A DNA stretch of 31,925 bases from contig DHRK01000025.1 in NCBI GenBank assembly GCA_002410325.1, positions 1,470 to 33,394 on the forward strand. Direction: 5' to 3'. This stretch comes from Syntrophomonas sp. UBA5314 (GTDB taxonomy: Bacteria; Bacillota; Syntrophomonadia; Syntrophomonadales; Syntrophomonadaceae). Below, piece after piece: positions 25,265 to 31,925 of this stretch. The position numbers and the translations under genes are program-made. The notes under the pieces are model-generated. The model did no database searches. It saw nothing but the letters and a program-made list of their open reading frames with translations, and was not told the DNA's origin. The first letter of the stretch is position 1; every line of letters begins with the position of its first letter.

Positions 25265-25357
25265 TGCGTAGCCATAAGGCGGCATATGTGGTTAAATTAA
25301 GCGTAAAAGAGGGAGCGAATATACACGAGCCAGGACGACGGGAAAGGATGTAGCAAT

Positions 25358-26128
25358 ATGCCTGCAGCAAGACTTATCGACGAACGGACCATGAAAATAT
25401 ATGACCGGGGTCAATTCCGAACGGTCTCCGATGCCCTGGTAATCGAGGTTTCCATCAAACTTATACTGAATGGCAGCGAGCTGGCGGTGTTGGCCTGTTC
25501 TCCCGAAGCTTTTGAGGAATTAACGGTCGGATACCTTCTATCCGAGGGGATAATAACTGATTATGAAGACCTGGCCGAAATCCGGGTTGAAGGAGAAAAT
25601 GTCTATATTGAGCTGCGCAACCGTGATGAGTCCAGGCCCAACCGCGGCTATATAAGCTCATGCAGCGGAAAAAGACTCCCCGGTGATTATAACAGGCCTG
25701 ATCTGATTCAAGCCGGAGCCGGGCAGCGCTTTTCAGCCGGCGATTTGCTGCGCTTAATTGGCCAGCTGGACGAGAAATCCACGACTTTCAAACGAACCGG
25801 TGGGGTCCATAGCGCCGCGCTGGGACAGGGGAACACCCTGCTGTTTCGTTACGAAGACATAGGACGCCATAATGCGGTGGACAAGGTGCTGGGCAATACC
25901 TTTAGCAAACGGATACCGCCGGCCGACAAATGCCTGGTTTTAAGCGGGCGGATTGCCTGGGAGATAGTATGGAAAGCCGCCCAGAGCCATATTCCTTTGA
26001 TTTTATCCCGCTCGGCTCCCACCTTCAAAGCGGTGGAATGGGCGGAATACCTGGGCCTTACCATTGTGGGATTTGCCCGCGGGGAAAGGTTTAACCTGTA
26101 CTCGCACTGGGAGAGAGTCGAAGCATAA
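25358..26128 (+). CDS. fdhD: Formate dehydrogenase accessory sulfurtransferase FdhD
   Basis: A 256-residue protein of normal family length. FdhD passes sulfur from a cysteine desulfurase to the Mo/W-bis-MGD cofactor, giving the terminal sulfido ligand that formate dehydrogenase needs. Family landmarks are visible: ELTVGYLLSEGII, SSCSG carrying the catalytic-loop cysteine (E. coli has a CxxC here, this protein has a single C), KRTGGVHSAAL, YEDIGRHNAVDKVLG, LSGRIAWEIVWKA, SRSAPTFKAVEWA, and GFARGERFNLYS. AAAGGATG precedes the ATG. It lies 685 bases upstream of fdhA with its own gap, so it may be transcribed apart from it, but its role fits the FDH locus. Confidence 0.96.
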   Translation: MPAARLIDERTMKIYDRGQFRTVSDALVIEVSIKLILNGSELAVLACSPEAFEELTVGYLLSEGIITDYEDLAEIRVEGENVYIELRNRDESRPNRGYISSCSGKRLPGDYNRPDLIQAGAGQRFSAGDLLRLIGQLDEKSTTFKRTGGVHSAALGQGNTLLFRYEDIGRHNAVDKVLGNTFSKRIPPADKCLVLSGRIAWEIVWKAAQSHIPLILSRSAPTFKAVEWAEYLGLTIVGFARGERFNLYSHWERVEA

Positions 26129-26385
26129 CGGTTCTTATTCTGCATACTGGCCCGGACGGGATTAACGGTGCGTCTGGTACCAGCCTTGTTCTAAAAGGTT
26201 GATTGGATTATTTAGTAGGAAATAAGTTTGACAGCGTGGCATGTTTGGAAAGTTCTGTTGGGTTTAGTTGGATTTGTGAAAGCCATGTTTGGTTTGTGAA
26301 AAGAATCTCCAGGCCTGTATACAAGATTAGCAGGATTTTTCTTAAAAAAGTCGAATACGAAGATATATAAAGAGGACCGTCTGTT

Positions 26386-26414
26386 TTGTAAACAAATTTG
26401 GAAAAACTTAACAT
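26386..26414 (+). promoter_or_regulatory. Probable promoter of the fdhA operon
   Basis: The -35 is TTGTAA (26386-26391), with a 17-base spacer and the -10 TAACAT (26409-26414). The predicted start (about 26421) lies just before the cofactor riboswitch, which supports the call. The bases from 26129 to 26385 contain no gene I can support. Confidence 0.55.
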
Positions 26415-26428
26415 ACTTTCAAAAGCTT

Positions 26429-26522
26429 AGCTCCGAGCTATACCGCCTAAAGCTTCAGGCCATGGAGGATAGCCGTTAGGGTGAACCGGGAAACGGGTTT
26501 GCCTCCCTTTTGGAAAGGAGCG
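26429..26522 (+). ncRNA. Molybdenum/tungsten cofactor (Moco/Tuco) riboswitch
   Basis: This leader carries the hallmark words of the Moco RNA motif. The outer stem is GCTCC (26430-26434) with GGAGC (26517-26521). The core has AAGCTTCAGGCC, then GGATAGCC, and the conserved GTGAACCGGG-AAA-CGGGTTTGCCTCCC hairpin region (26481-26507), followed by GGAAAGGAG. Motifs of this class bind molybdenum cofactor or, in forms lacking the P3 stem, probably the tungsten cofactor. It lies in front of a Mo/W-bis-MGD enzyme, as expected. A terminator follows at 26543. Whether ligand turns the operon on or off, and which metal, cannot be told from sequence. I matched it from memory of the consensus. Confidence 0.85.
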
Positions 26523-26542
26523 GTATTGTATTTACGTATATT

Positions 26543-26584
26543 ATCGCGCTTTTCCGTACCCTGTTAATGAAAGCGCGATTTTTT
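26543..26584 (+). terminator. Terminator after the cofactor riboswitch
   Basis: A 10-bp perfect stem (ATCGCGCTTT, 26543-26552, with AAAGCGCGAT, 26570-26579), followed by a T run. It is the likely expression platform of the riboswitch just upstream. Confidence 0.85.
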
Positions 26585-26606
26585 GTCTTGTCATATACCT
26601 TGGAAA

Positions 26607-26747
26607 GGGGTTCAGCTGCGAAAGATTCATGCGCTACCAGTTTTCGGAAAGGAATCTGGTAGGGTCTGATATTTTGCACGCAAAAATGGGGCCCTGAATC
26701 CAGGAAATTGCCTGAAGGTTCGTAAGCCAAATTTTAATTTGGAAGGC
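26607..26747 (+). promoter_or_regulatory. Second structured leader element, class unknown
   Basis: Between the riboswitch terminator and a second terminator lies a foldable region. A closing stem GGGTTCAG/CTGAATCC (26608-26615 with 26694-26701, one G-U pair) encloses CTACCAG/CTGGTAG (26634-26640 with 26656-26662) and ATTTTG/CAAAAT-type pairing (26671-26687). Downstream, TTGCCT (26708-26713) can pair with AGGCAA (26744-26749) around CCAAATT/AATTTGG. That pairing would block the 5' side of the next terminator. This is the layout of a riboswitch with antiterminator and terminator, but I do not recognise a known class. Confidence 0.5.
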
Positions 26748-26779
26748 AACCCCCCTGTTTTAGCGTGGGGGGTTTTTTT
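26748..26779 (+). terminator. Second terminator before fdhA
   Basis: The stem AACCCCCC (26748-26755) pairs with GGGGGGTT (26767-26774), followed by a T run to 26779. An outer GGCAA/TTGCC pairing extends it. It lies about 35 bases before the fdhA ribosome-binding site, so read-through must be controlled for fdhA to be made. Confidence 0.85.
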
Positions 26780-26812
26780 GTTGCCTAATGTTGAAAAATA
26801 ATGGAAGGAGTG

Positions 26813-29500
26813 ATGGTGGTGGATTTGGTAAAACTCATCATTAACGGAAAGGAGGTAGAGGCTCCGGCAGGAAGCACCATTCTTCAAGCAGCAGAACTGG
26901 CTGGTATTGAAATACCCAGATTGTGCTACGATAAGGAACTAAGTCCTCTGGGCGCATGCCGCTTGTGCGTAGTGGAAGTAAAAGGCAACCGCCTGTTGCC
27001 GGCATCTTGCGTAACCCCGGTGTTCCAGGGAATGGAAGTGGAGACTGAATCGGCAGCAGTAGTGGAAGCGCGCAAGACGATCCTGGAGTTATTGATTGCC
27101 AACCATCCCCTGGATTGCTTGACCTGCGAAAAGGCGGGCGACTGCAAGCTGGCTGATTATTGCTATCGCTACGGGGTCAAGGATAGTCCCTTTGCTGGCG
27201 AAAAGCATGCTTATGCGATCGATGACAGTAATCCCTTCATAGTAAGAGACTTGAACAAGTGCATTTTGTGCGGCGCTTGTGTCAGGGCTTGTGAAGAGTT
27301 GACTGGTGCGGATAACCTGTCATATTTGAACCGGGGCTTCCACCGCAAGGCAACCACTGCCGGGGATGTCGCTTATATCGATTCCGACTGCGTATTCTGC
27401 GGACAGTGTGTAGCCGTATGCCCGACCGGGGCGTTGACGGAAAAGACCATGGCCGGTCAGGGCCGCCGCTGGGAAATTGAACGGGTCAGGACCACCTGCC
27501 CATTCTGCGGCACCGGATGTAATTTCGATCTGGCTGTCAAAGACGAGAAGGTAATAGGCGTGCTGTCAAACCCGGATGCGCCTGTTAATCAACGCAGCCT
27601 GTGCGTCAAAGGACGTTTTGGCTGGGATTTCATCTATAACGAAAACCGGCTTACCACACCGTTGATCAAGAAGAATGGCAAGTTTGAATCTGCCTCCTGG
27701 GATGAGGCTATAAGCTTAATTGCCACGCGTTTTAAAGAAATAAAAGAGAAATATGGCCCTGATTCCTTTGCGGCCTTAAGTTCAGCCCGCTGCACCAACG
27801 AGGAAAATTTCCTGGTTGGAAAGTTTTCCCGCGCGGTAATGGGAACCAATAACGTGGACCATTGCGCTCGTACCTGACACGCGCCAACCGTGGCCGGTCT
27901 GGCCACTACTTTTGGAAGCGGCGCTATGACAAACCCGATCAGTGATATTACCAACGAGGTCGAGCTCATGTTCCTGATTGGAACCAATCCTACCGAAGCT
28001 CATCCGGTTATTGGTTACAAGATGAGACAGGCGGCCCGTAAGGGCGCTAAACTGGTAGTGTGTGATCCACGTCATATCGACCTGGTGGATGAAGCCGATT
28101 ACTGGCTGCGTGTGAAACCGGGTACTGATATACCTCTTCTCAATGGCTTGATGCACATCATTATCAAGGAAGGCCTTGAAGACAAGCAATTTATAGCAGA
28201 ACGCACCGAAAACTATGAAGAACTCAAGGCTATTGTGGAGTCCTACACTCCGGAACGGGTTTCCGAGCTTACCGGCATTTCAGCGGATGACCTGTACGCC
28301 GTGGCCCGCCTCTACGCTACCACCGATAAGGCCATGATATTCTACACCCTGGGCATTACCGAGCATATCTGCGGAACCCGCAACGTTATGAGCTGCGCCA
28401 ACCTGGCGATGTTGACCGGACACCTGGGCCGCCCCGGAACCGGAGTCTGCCCGCAGCGCGGCCAGAACAACGTTCAGGGCGCCTGCGACATGGGCGCTCT
28501 GCCCAACGTATATTCGGGCTACCAGGCGGTAGGTGTAGATGCTGTGCGGGAAAAACATGAACAGGCCTGGGGAGTCAGCCTGTCTCCCAAAGTTGGGTTG
28601 AAGATTCCGGAAATGTTTGGAGCGGCTCATGAAGGCAAAGTGAAAGCCATGTATATTCTGGGTGAAAATCCGGTCTTGACCGATCCGGATGCCAACCACA
28701 TCAGAGCTGCCCTGGAACATCTGGATTTCCTGGTGGTGCAGGAATTGTTCCTCTCTGAGACTGCTGCTTATGCGGATGTAATTCTGCCGGCGGCCAGTTT
28801 TGCCGAGTGCGACGGTACCTTCACCAATACCGAGCGGCGCGTCCAAAGGGTTCGCAAGGCTATTAAACCTATCCCGGGTCAGGCCAACTGGCAGACCATC
28901 TGTCAGTTGTTTGATGCCATGGGATATCCCGTGAATTATGACAGCCCCAAGGAGATATGGGATGAAATGGCTTCCCTGTCGCCTTCCATGGCTGGTATCA
29001 ATTATGAGAGAATAGACCAGATGAACAGCCTGCAGTGGCCCTGCCCGACCTTAGAGCATCCCGGCACCCCGGTTCTGCATGTTGGTAAATTTACCCGCGG
29101 CCTCGGTTTGTTCCAGCCTTCCGAGCATATTCCGCCGGGTGAAATGCCCGATGCAGACTACCCGTTCCTCCTGTCCACCGGCAGAATACTACAACATTAC
29201 AATGTAACTACCCCGTATTCTAAAGGTATCAGCAGTATATGGGACAAGGAAATGTCGGAACTCAACCCGGTTGACGCTGAAAAATTAGGCGTCAAGACCG
29301 GCGACCAGCTTAAAGTTACCTCCCGTCGTGGAGAAGCGGTCACCAACATCAAGGTGACTGACAGAGTATTGCCGGGGGTTATATGGATGTCCTTCCATTA
29401 CACCGCTACCCCGACCAATGCCCTCACCAGTCATTACCTGGATCCGATTACCGGAACCGGTGAGTATAAAGTGTGCGCTGTAAAGCTCGAAAAGGTATAG
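26813..29500 (+). CDS. fdhA: Selenocysteine-containing formate dehydrogenase alpha subunit
   Basis: An 895-residue protein read through an in-frame TGA (27875-27877) as Sec355, in HCART-U-HAPTVAGLA, the known active-site motif of Mo/W formate dehydrogenases. Domains in order: a plant-type [2Fe-2S] region (C38, C49, C52, C66), an HxxxC cluster (H98, C102, C105, C111), two [4Fe-4S] ferredoxin clusters (C150-C160 and C193-C203), an Mo/W-bis-MGD domain [4Fe-4S] motif (C229, C232, C236, C264), then the catalytic domain and a C-terminal cofactor-binding domain. It oxidises formate or reduces CO2. The N-terminal clusters suggest an electron link to an NADH-oxidising NuoE/F-type partner. GGAAGGAG at 26803-26810 is only 2 bases from the ATG and 8 from an in-frame GTG at 26819, which may be the real start. 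The stop is 10 bases before the next gene. Confidence 0.96.
27878..27906 (+). promoter_or_regulatory. Bacterial SECIS element
   Basis: Directly after the TGA, GTGGCC (27890-27895) pairs with GGCCAC (27901-27906) around the loop GGTCT (27896-27900). From memory, E. coli fdhF has the same GGUCU apical loop, 18 nt after its UGA, and here the distance is also 18. This recruits SelB with Sec-tRNA. Confidence 0.9.
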
Positions 29501-29510
29501 GAGGCCAGTT

Positions 29511-30542
29511 ATGCGCAAAGTGCCAGTAGATGAAGCGGTAGGTATGGAGTTGGGTTATGACATAACCAAGATCGTTCCGGGAAAAGAAAAGTACCGGGCT
29601 TACCGCCGCGGGCATGTAATAAGGCCGGAGGATGTGCCCCGCCTCAAGGATATGGGAAAAGAACATGTCTATGTGTGGGTGCCTGGCGACAATATGGTTC
29701 ATGAAGACGAAGCCGCCCTGCGATTGGCCAAAGCGGCCGCCGGGCCGGGAATCGTCTATGCAGAGCCCAGCCAGGGACGGGTAAACCTCAAGGCCTGCCA
29801 TGACGGTCTGCTCAAGGTACAGACAGCGCAGTTAAACTGGGTGAACAACCTTGAAAACGTGGTCTTTGCCACTCTGCATACCGATCGGGTGGTGGTCAAA
29901 GACCAGAGAGTGGCCGGAACCCGGGTGGTTCCCGTCGCCATCGAGTCGCCGGTCCTGGAGGAAGCGGAAAAACTTTGCCGGGAGCCCGGGCCCTTGTTGA
30001 CGATAAAGCCATTCAAACCCCTGTGGGTGGGTGCTGTTATAACCGGAAGCGAGGTAAACAGCGGCCGCATTCGGGACGGTTTTTCCAAAACCATCCGCAA
30101 AAAGATCAATCCCTACGGGGGGCGCTGGATGGGACAGACCATTGTGCCGGATGATCCCGAATTAATTGCCAACGAGATTCAGAATTTTATTGCTGAAGGA
30201 GTCGAACTGATCCTGGTTACCGGAGGGATGTCGGTCGATCCTGATGATGCAACCCCGCTGGGAATTCGCTCCTCGGGAGCAGAGGTCGTGTTCTACGGAG
30301 CTCCGGTCCTGCCTGGTTCCCAGTTTATGCTGGCCTACCAGGGGCATGTGCCGATCATCGGAGTGCCGGGTGGAGCCCTGTTCAGCCGGGTGACTACCCT
30401 GGATCTTCTGTTGCCGCGCATTTTTGCCGGGGATAGAATCAACCGGTCGGATATTGTGAATTTTGGGCATGGCGGTATGTGCGAAGAATGCGCTCTTTGC
30501 CATTATCCTCTCTGCCCGTTTGGCAAAGGGAACCCGATTTAG
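29511..30542 (+). CDS. Molybdopterin-binding protein with C-terminal Cys cluster
   Basis: A 343-residue protein. Residues of about 165-310 form a MoCF_biosynth (MogA/MoeA-like) domain: VGAVITGSEVNSGRI, then IQNFIAEGVELILVTGGMSVDPDD and GVPGGALFSR, with the GGMSVDPDD loop typical of molybdopterin binding. The first 150 residues are a family-specific N-terminal region with KFxxYRRGHVI-like start and a LLKVQTAQL stretch. The last 24 residues carry C324, C327, C330 and C335 in GGMCEECALCHYPLCPFGKG, which could hold a metal or Fe-S centre. It lies between fdhA and moeA, with GGAGG upstream. It probably helps cofactor assembly or insertion for FDH; its exact step is unknown. Confidence 0.88.
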   Translation: MRKVPVDEAVGMELGYDITKIVPGKEKYRAYRRGHVIRPEDVPRLKDMGKEHVYVWVPGDNMVHEDEAALRLAKAAAGPGIVYAEPSQGRVNLKACHDGLLKVQTAQLNWVNNLENVVFATLHTDRVVVKDQRVAGTRVVPVAIESPVLEEAEKLCREPGPLLTIKPFKPLWVGAVITGSEVNSGRIRDGFSKTIRKKINPYGGRWMGQTIVPDDPELIANEIQNFIAEGVELILVTGGMSVDPDDATPLGIRSSGAEVVFYGAPVLPGSQFMLAYQGHVPIIGVPGGALFSRVTTLDLLLPRIFAGDRINRSDIVNFGHGGMCEECALCHYPLCPFGKGNPI

Positions 30543-30562
30543 ACAGACTGGAGGCTTAAGGA

Positions 30563-31780
30563 TTGCTTAAAGATATAAGCTTTGAAGAAGCGCGACAGCA
30601 AATTAAAACCCTGGTAGGTTCTCTGGCGGCAGAGGAGCTTCCATTGGACCAGCTGATTGAGAGGGTATTGGCCAAGGACTTGATTGCTCCCCGGCCCCTG
30701 CCCGATTGTGGCCAATCGGCGGTGGATGGTTTTGCTCTGGGCAGTGAGGCGGAGCCTGCCTCAAGCCGCTTTGTAGTCAAGGGCCGCCTGGAACTGGGTG
30801 AGAGCCCCGACCAGCTTATCGGTCCGGGGGAGGCCCTGGGGGTTATGACCGGAGGACTTCTTCCTTCGGGCTGTGTGGGCGTGGTTCCCCATGAACGAAC
30901 CGTCTTTCAAGGCGAGCATTTAAGCGTTCTGGAGCAGGTGAAAGCCAATCAAAATATCAAACAGGCCGGGGAGGACTTTGCCGAGGGCGAACTGCTGCTC
31001 AAGTCGGGCAGCCGTATTGACCCGGGAAGCATCGCTCTCATGGCGGCCTATGGCATAAAAAGTACCGAGGTATTCAGGAAACCCCGGGTGGCAGTCCTGG
31101 CCATGGGACGGAACGTGGTCGACTACCGGGAAAACCCGCAGACAGGTCAGATCCGGAATGCCAACAGCCCCTTGCTGGAGGCTTTGATCCGGCAGGATGG
31201 CGGTGTACCAGGCAGCTCCCGGCTGGCTTCGGGGAAGAATGCAGCGGAAATGGGCGAGAGCCTGGAAGCGCTTCTGAATGATGCCGATGTACTGATAAGC
31301 AGCGGTGGAACCTACACCCGGGGTGAAGACGATCTGATCCGGGTGGTGGAACAAATCGGCGCCCAAATGGTTTTTTGGGGGGTAAATATCATGCCCGGCA
31401 GCCACTTGGGAATAGCCCGAAGGGGCGATCAATTTATCGTGCTGTTATCCGGAAATCCCACCGCCTGTTTTGTAGGATACCACTTATTTACCGCCCCGAT
31501 CCTGTATATGATGCAGGGCTTACCAGGCGACTTTTCAGTCAAGGAGGCTGTCTGTATAAACAGCTTTGCTAAAAAGTCGGGCAGCCGGCGCTTTGTCCGG
31601 GGTCGTGCCAGAGCTGCTTCCCGGGGCTGGGAAGTGGAAATTCTGCCCGGGCAAAAGCCCAGTATGATTCGTTCCATGCTGGGCTGCAACGCGCTTATTG
31701 ATGTTCCGGCCGGGAACCGGGGCCTCATTGCGGGGGAGACGGTTTCGATCATCCCCCTGAATGCTTATAGAGGTTTATAA
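30563..31780 (+). CDS. moeA: Molybdopterin molybdenumtransferase MoeA
   Basis: A 405-residue protein of full MoeA length. MoeA inserts molybdate (or tungstate) into adenylylated molybdopterin, giving the mature cofactor. Residues of about 1-165 form the N-terminal MoeA domains (QSAVDGFALGSE, EALGVMTGGLLPSG). Residues of about 175-310 form the MPT-binding domain (AVLAMGRNVVD, then LISSGGTYTRGEDD, and NIMPGSHLGIA, LLSGNPTACFVGY). The rest is the C-terminal domain IV. The start is TTG at 30563, chosen because GGAGG ends 8 bases before it. It is 20 bases after the preceding gene, in the same operon, so cofactor synthesis is linked to FDH expression and may share its riboswitch. Confidence 0.95.
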   Translation: MLKDISFEEARQQIKTLVGSLAAEELPLDQLIERVLAKDLIAPRPLPDCGQSAVDGFALGSEAEPASSRFVVKGRLELGESPDQLIGPGEALGVMTGGLLPSGCVGVVPHERTVFQGEHLSVLEQVKANQNIKQAGEDFAEGELLLKSGSRIDPGSIALMAAYGIKSTEVFRKPRVAVLAMGRNVVDYRENPQTGQIRNANSPLLEALIRQDGGVPGSSRLASGKNAAEMGESLEALLNDADVLISSGGTYTRGEDDLIRVVEQIGAQMVFWGVNIMPGSHLGIARRGDQFIVLLSGNPTACFVGYHLFTAPILYMMQGLPGDFSVKEAVCINSFAKKSGSRRFVRGRARAASRGWEVEILPGQKPSMIRSMLGCNALIDVPAGNRGLIAGETVSIIPLNAYRGL

Positions 31781-31845
31781 GTGGTGCTGGTTTATTAAGC
31801 TGTTAGTGTTTTTATTAATCCAAAAAGGTTGGAGGTGAATGAACA

Positions 31846-31925
31846 ATGGCAGACTACAGAGAAATTATCAGCGCGTATAAGGATGTGCCGGGAGGCATTA
31901 TAGAAGCCTACCACGCGGTCCAGCG
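31846..31925 (+). CDS. NuoE-like [2Fe-2S] NADH-oxidoreductase subunit, start only
   Basis: Only 26 full codons lie in the window. They read MADYREIISAYKDVPGG followed by IIEAYHAVQ, the usual opening of NuoE/HymA/HndA-type thioredoxin-like [2Fe-2S] subunits, in which a GG(x)I(I/L)..(H/L)xxQ helix precedes the cluster domain. GGAGGTGAATGAACA lies upstream. As the next gene after moeA it is a likely partner of FdhA, passing electrons to an NADH-binding subunit that would lie further right. The family call rests on a short stretch and is inference. Confidence 0.65.
   Translation, partial: MADYREIISAYKDVPGGIIEAYHAVQ

Noticed and set aside
26607..26747. A tRNA or second Moco riboswitch copy in the fdhA leader
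   Set aside because: No acceptor stem, anticodon arm or Moco core words are present. It remains an unassigned structured region.
27875..27877. A nonsense mutation splitting fdhA into two genes
   Set aside because: The TGA is at the catalytic Sec position and a matching SECIS hairpin follows.

Overview
This window looks like the chromosome of an anaerobic, low-redox Firmicute of the Clostridia, most like a Syntrophomonas-type syntroph. That placement is an inference. It rests on a selenocysteine formate dehydrogenase that appears to be NAD-linked, an [FeFe]-hydrogenase-like sensor kinase, Gram-positive ribosome-binding sites (GGAGG), sigma-A type promoters, and small membrane and YmaF-type proteins common in Clostridia. 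There are no rRNA or tRNA genes, CRISPR arrays, transposase genes or prophage modules.

Layout: (1) 36-5498 (+): a Cache/HAMP/PAS histidine kinase followed by two response regulators that lack DNA-binding domains, REC-HDOD and REC-HD-GYP. (2) 5506-7339 (-): three tightly packed small membrane-protein genes, one with an internal duplication. (3) 7539-12556 (-): a complete five-gene peptide/nickel-type ABC importer. It has a strong promoter, a long structured leader and a 3' terminator. (4) 12907-16137 (-): carB with no carA beside it. (5) 16662-21573: assorted single genes, namely a GNAT acetyltransferase, a CmpB-like membrane/HD fusion, a winged-helix regulator, YmaF, an amidase and a broken crotonase. 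Short repeat sequences lie in the gaps. (6) 21802-25138 (+): an [FeFe]-hydrogenase-like sensor kinase followed by a REC-HD-GYP regulator. (7) 25358-31925 (+): a formate dehydrogenase locus with fdhD, a long regulatory leader, fdhA, a molybdopterin-binding protein, moeA, and the start of a NuoE-like subunit that runs off the window.

The most notable parts are as follows. First, fdhA is read through an in-frame TGA. The hairpin after it carries a GGTCT apical loop 18 nt after the TGA, which matches the E. coli fdhF SECIS as I remember it. Second, the fdhA leader has two RNA modules in tandem: a recognisable molybdenum/tungsten cofactor (Moco/Tuco) riboswitch with its own terminator, then a second folded element that I cannot assign, with its own antiterminator/terminator pair. 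Third, the sensor kinase at 21802 keeps the four H-cluster [4Fe-4S] cysteines of an [FeFe] hydrogenase but lacks the proton-transfer cysteine. It sits directly upstream of a probable c-di-GMP phosphodiesterase. I infer a circuit in which H2 or redox state sets the c-di-GMP level in a cell that also handles formate.
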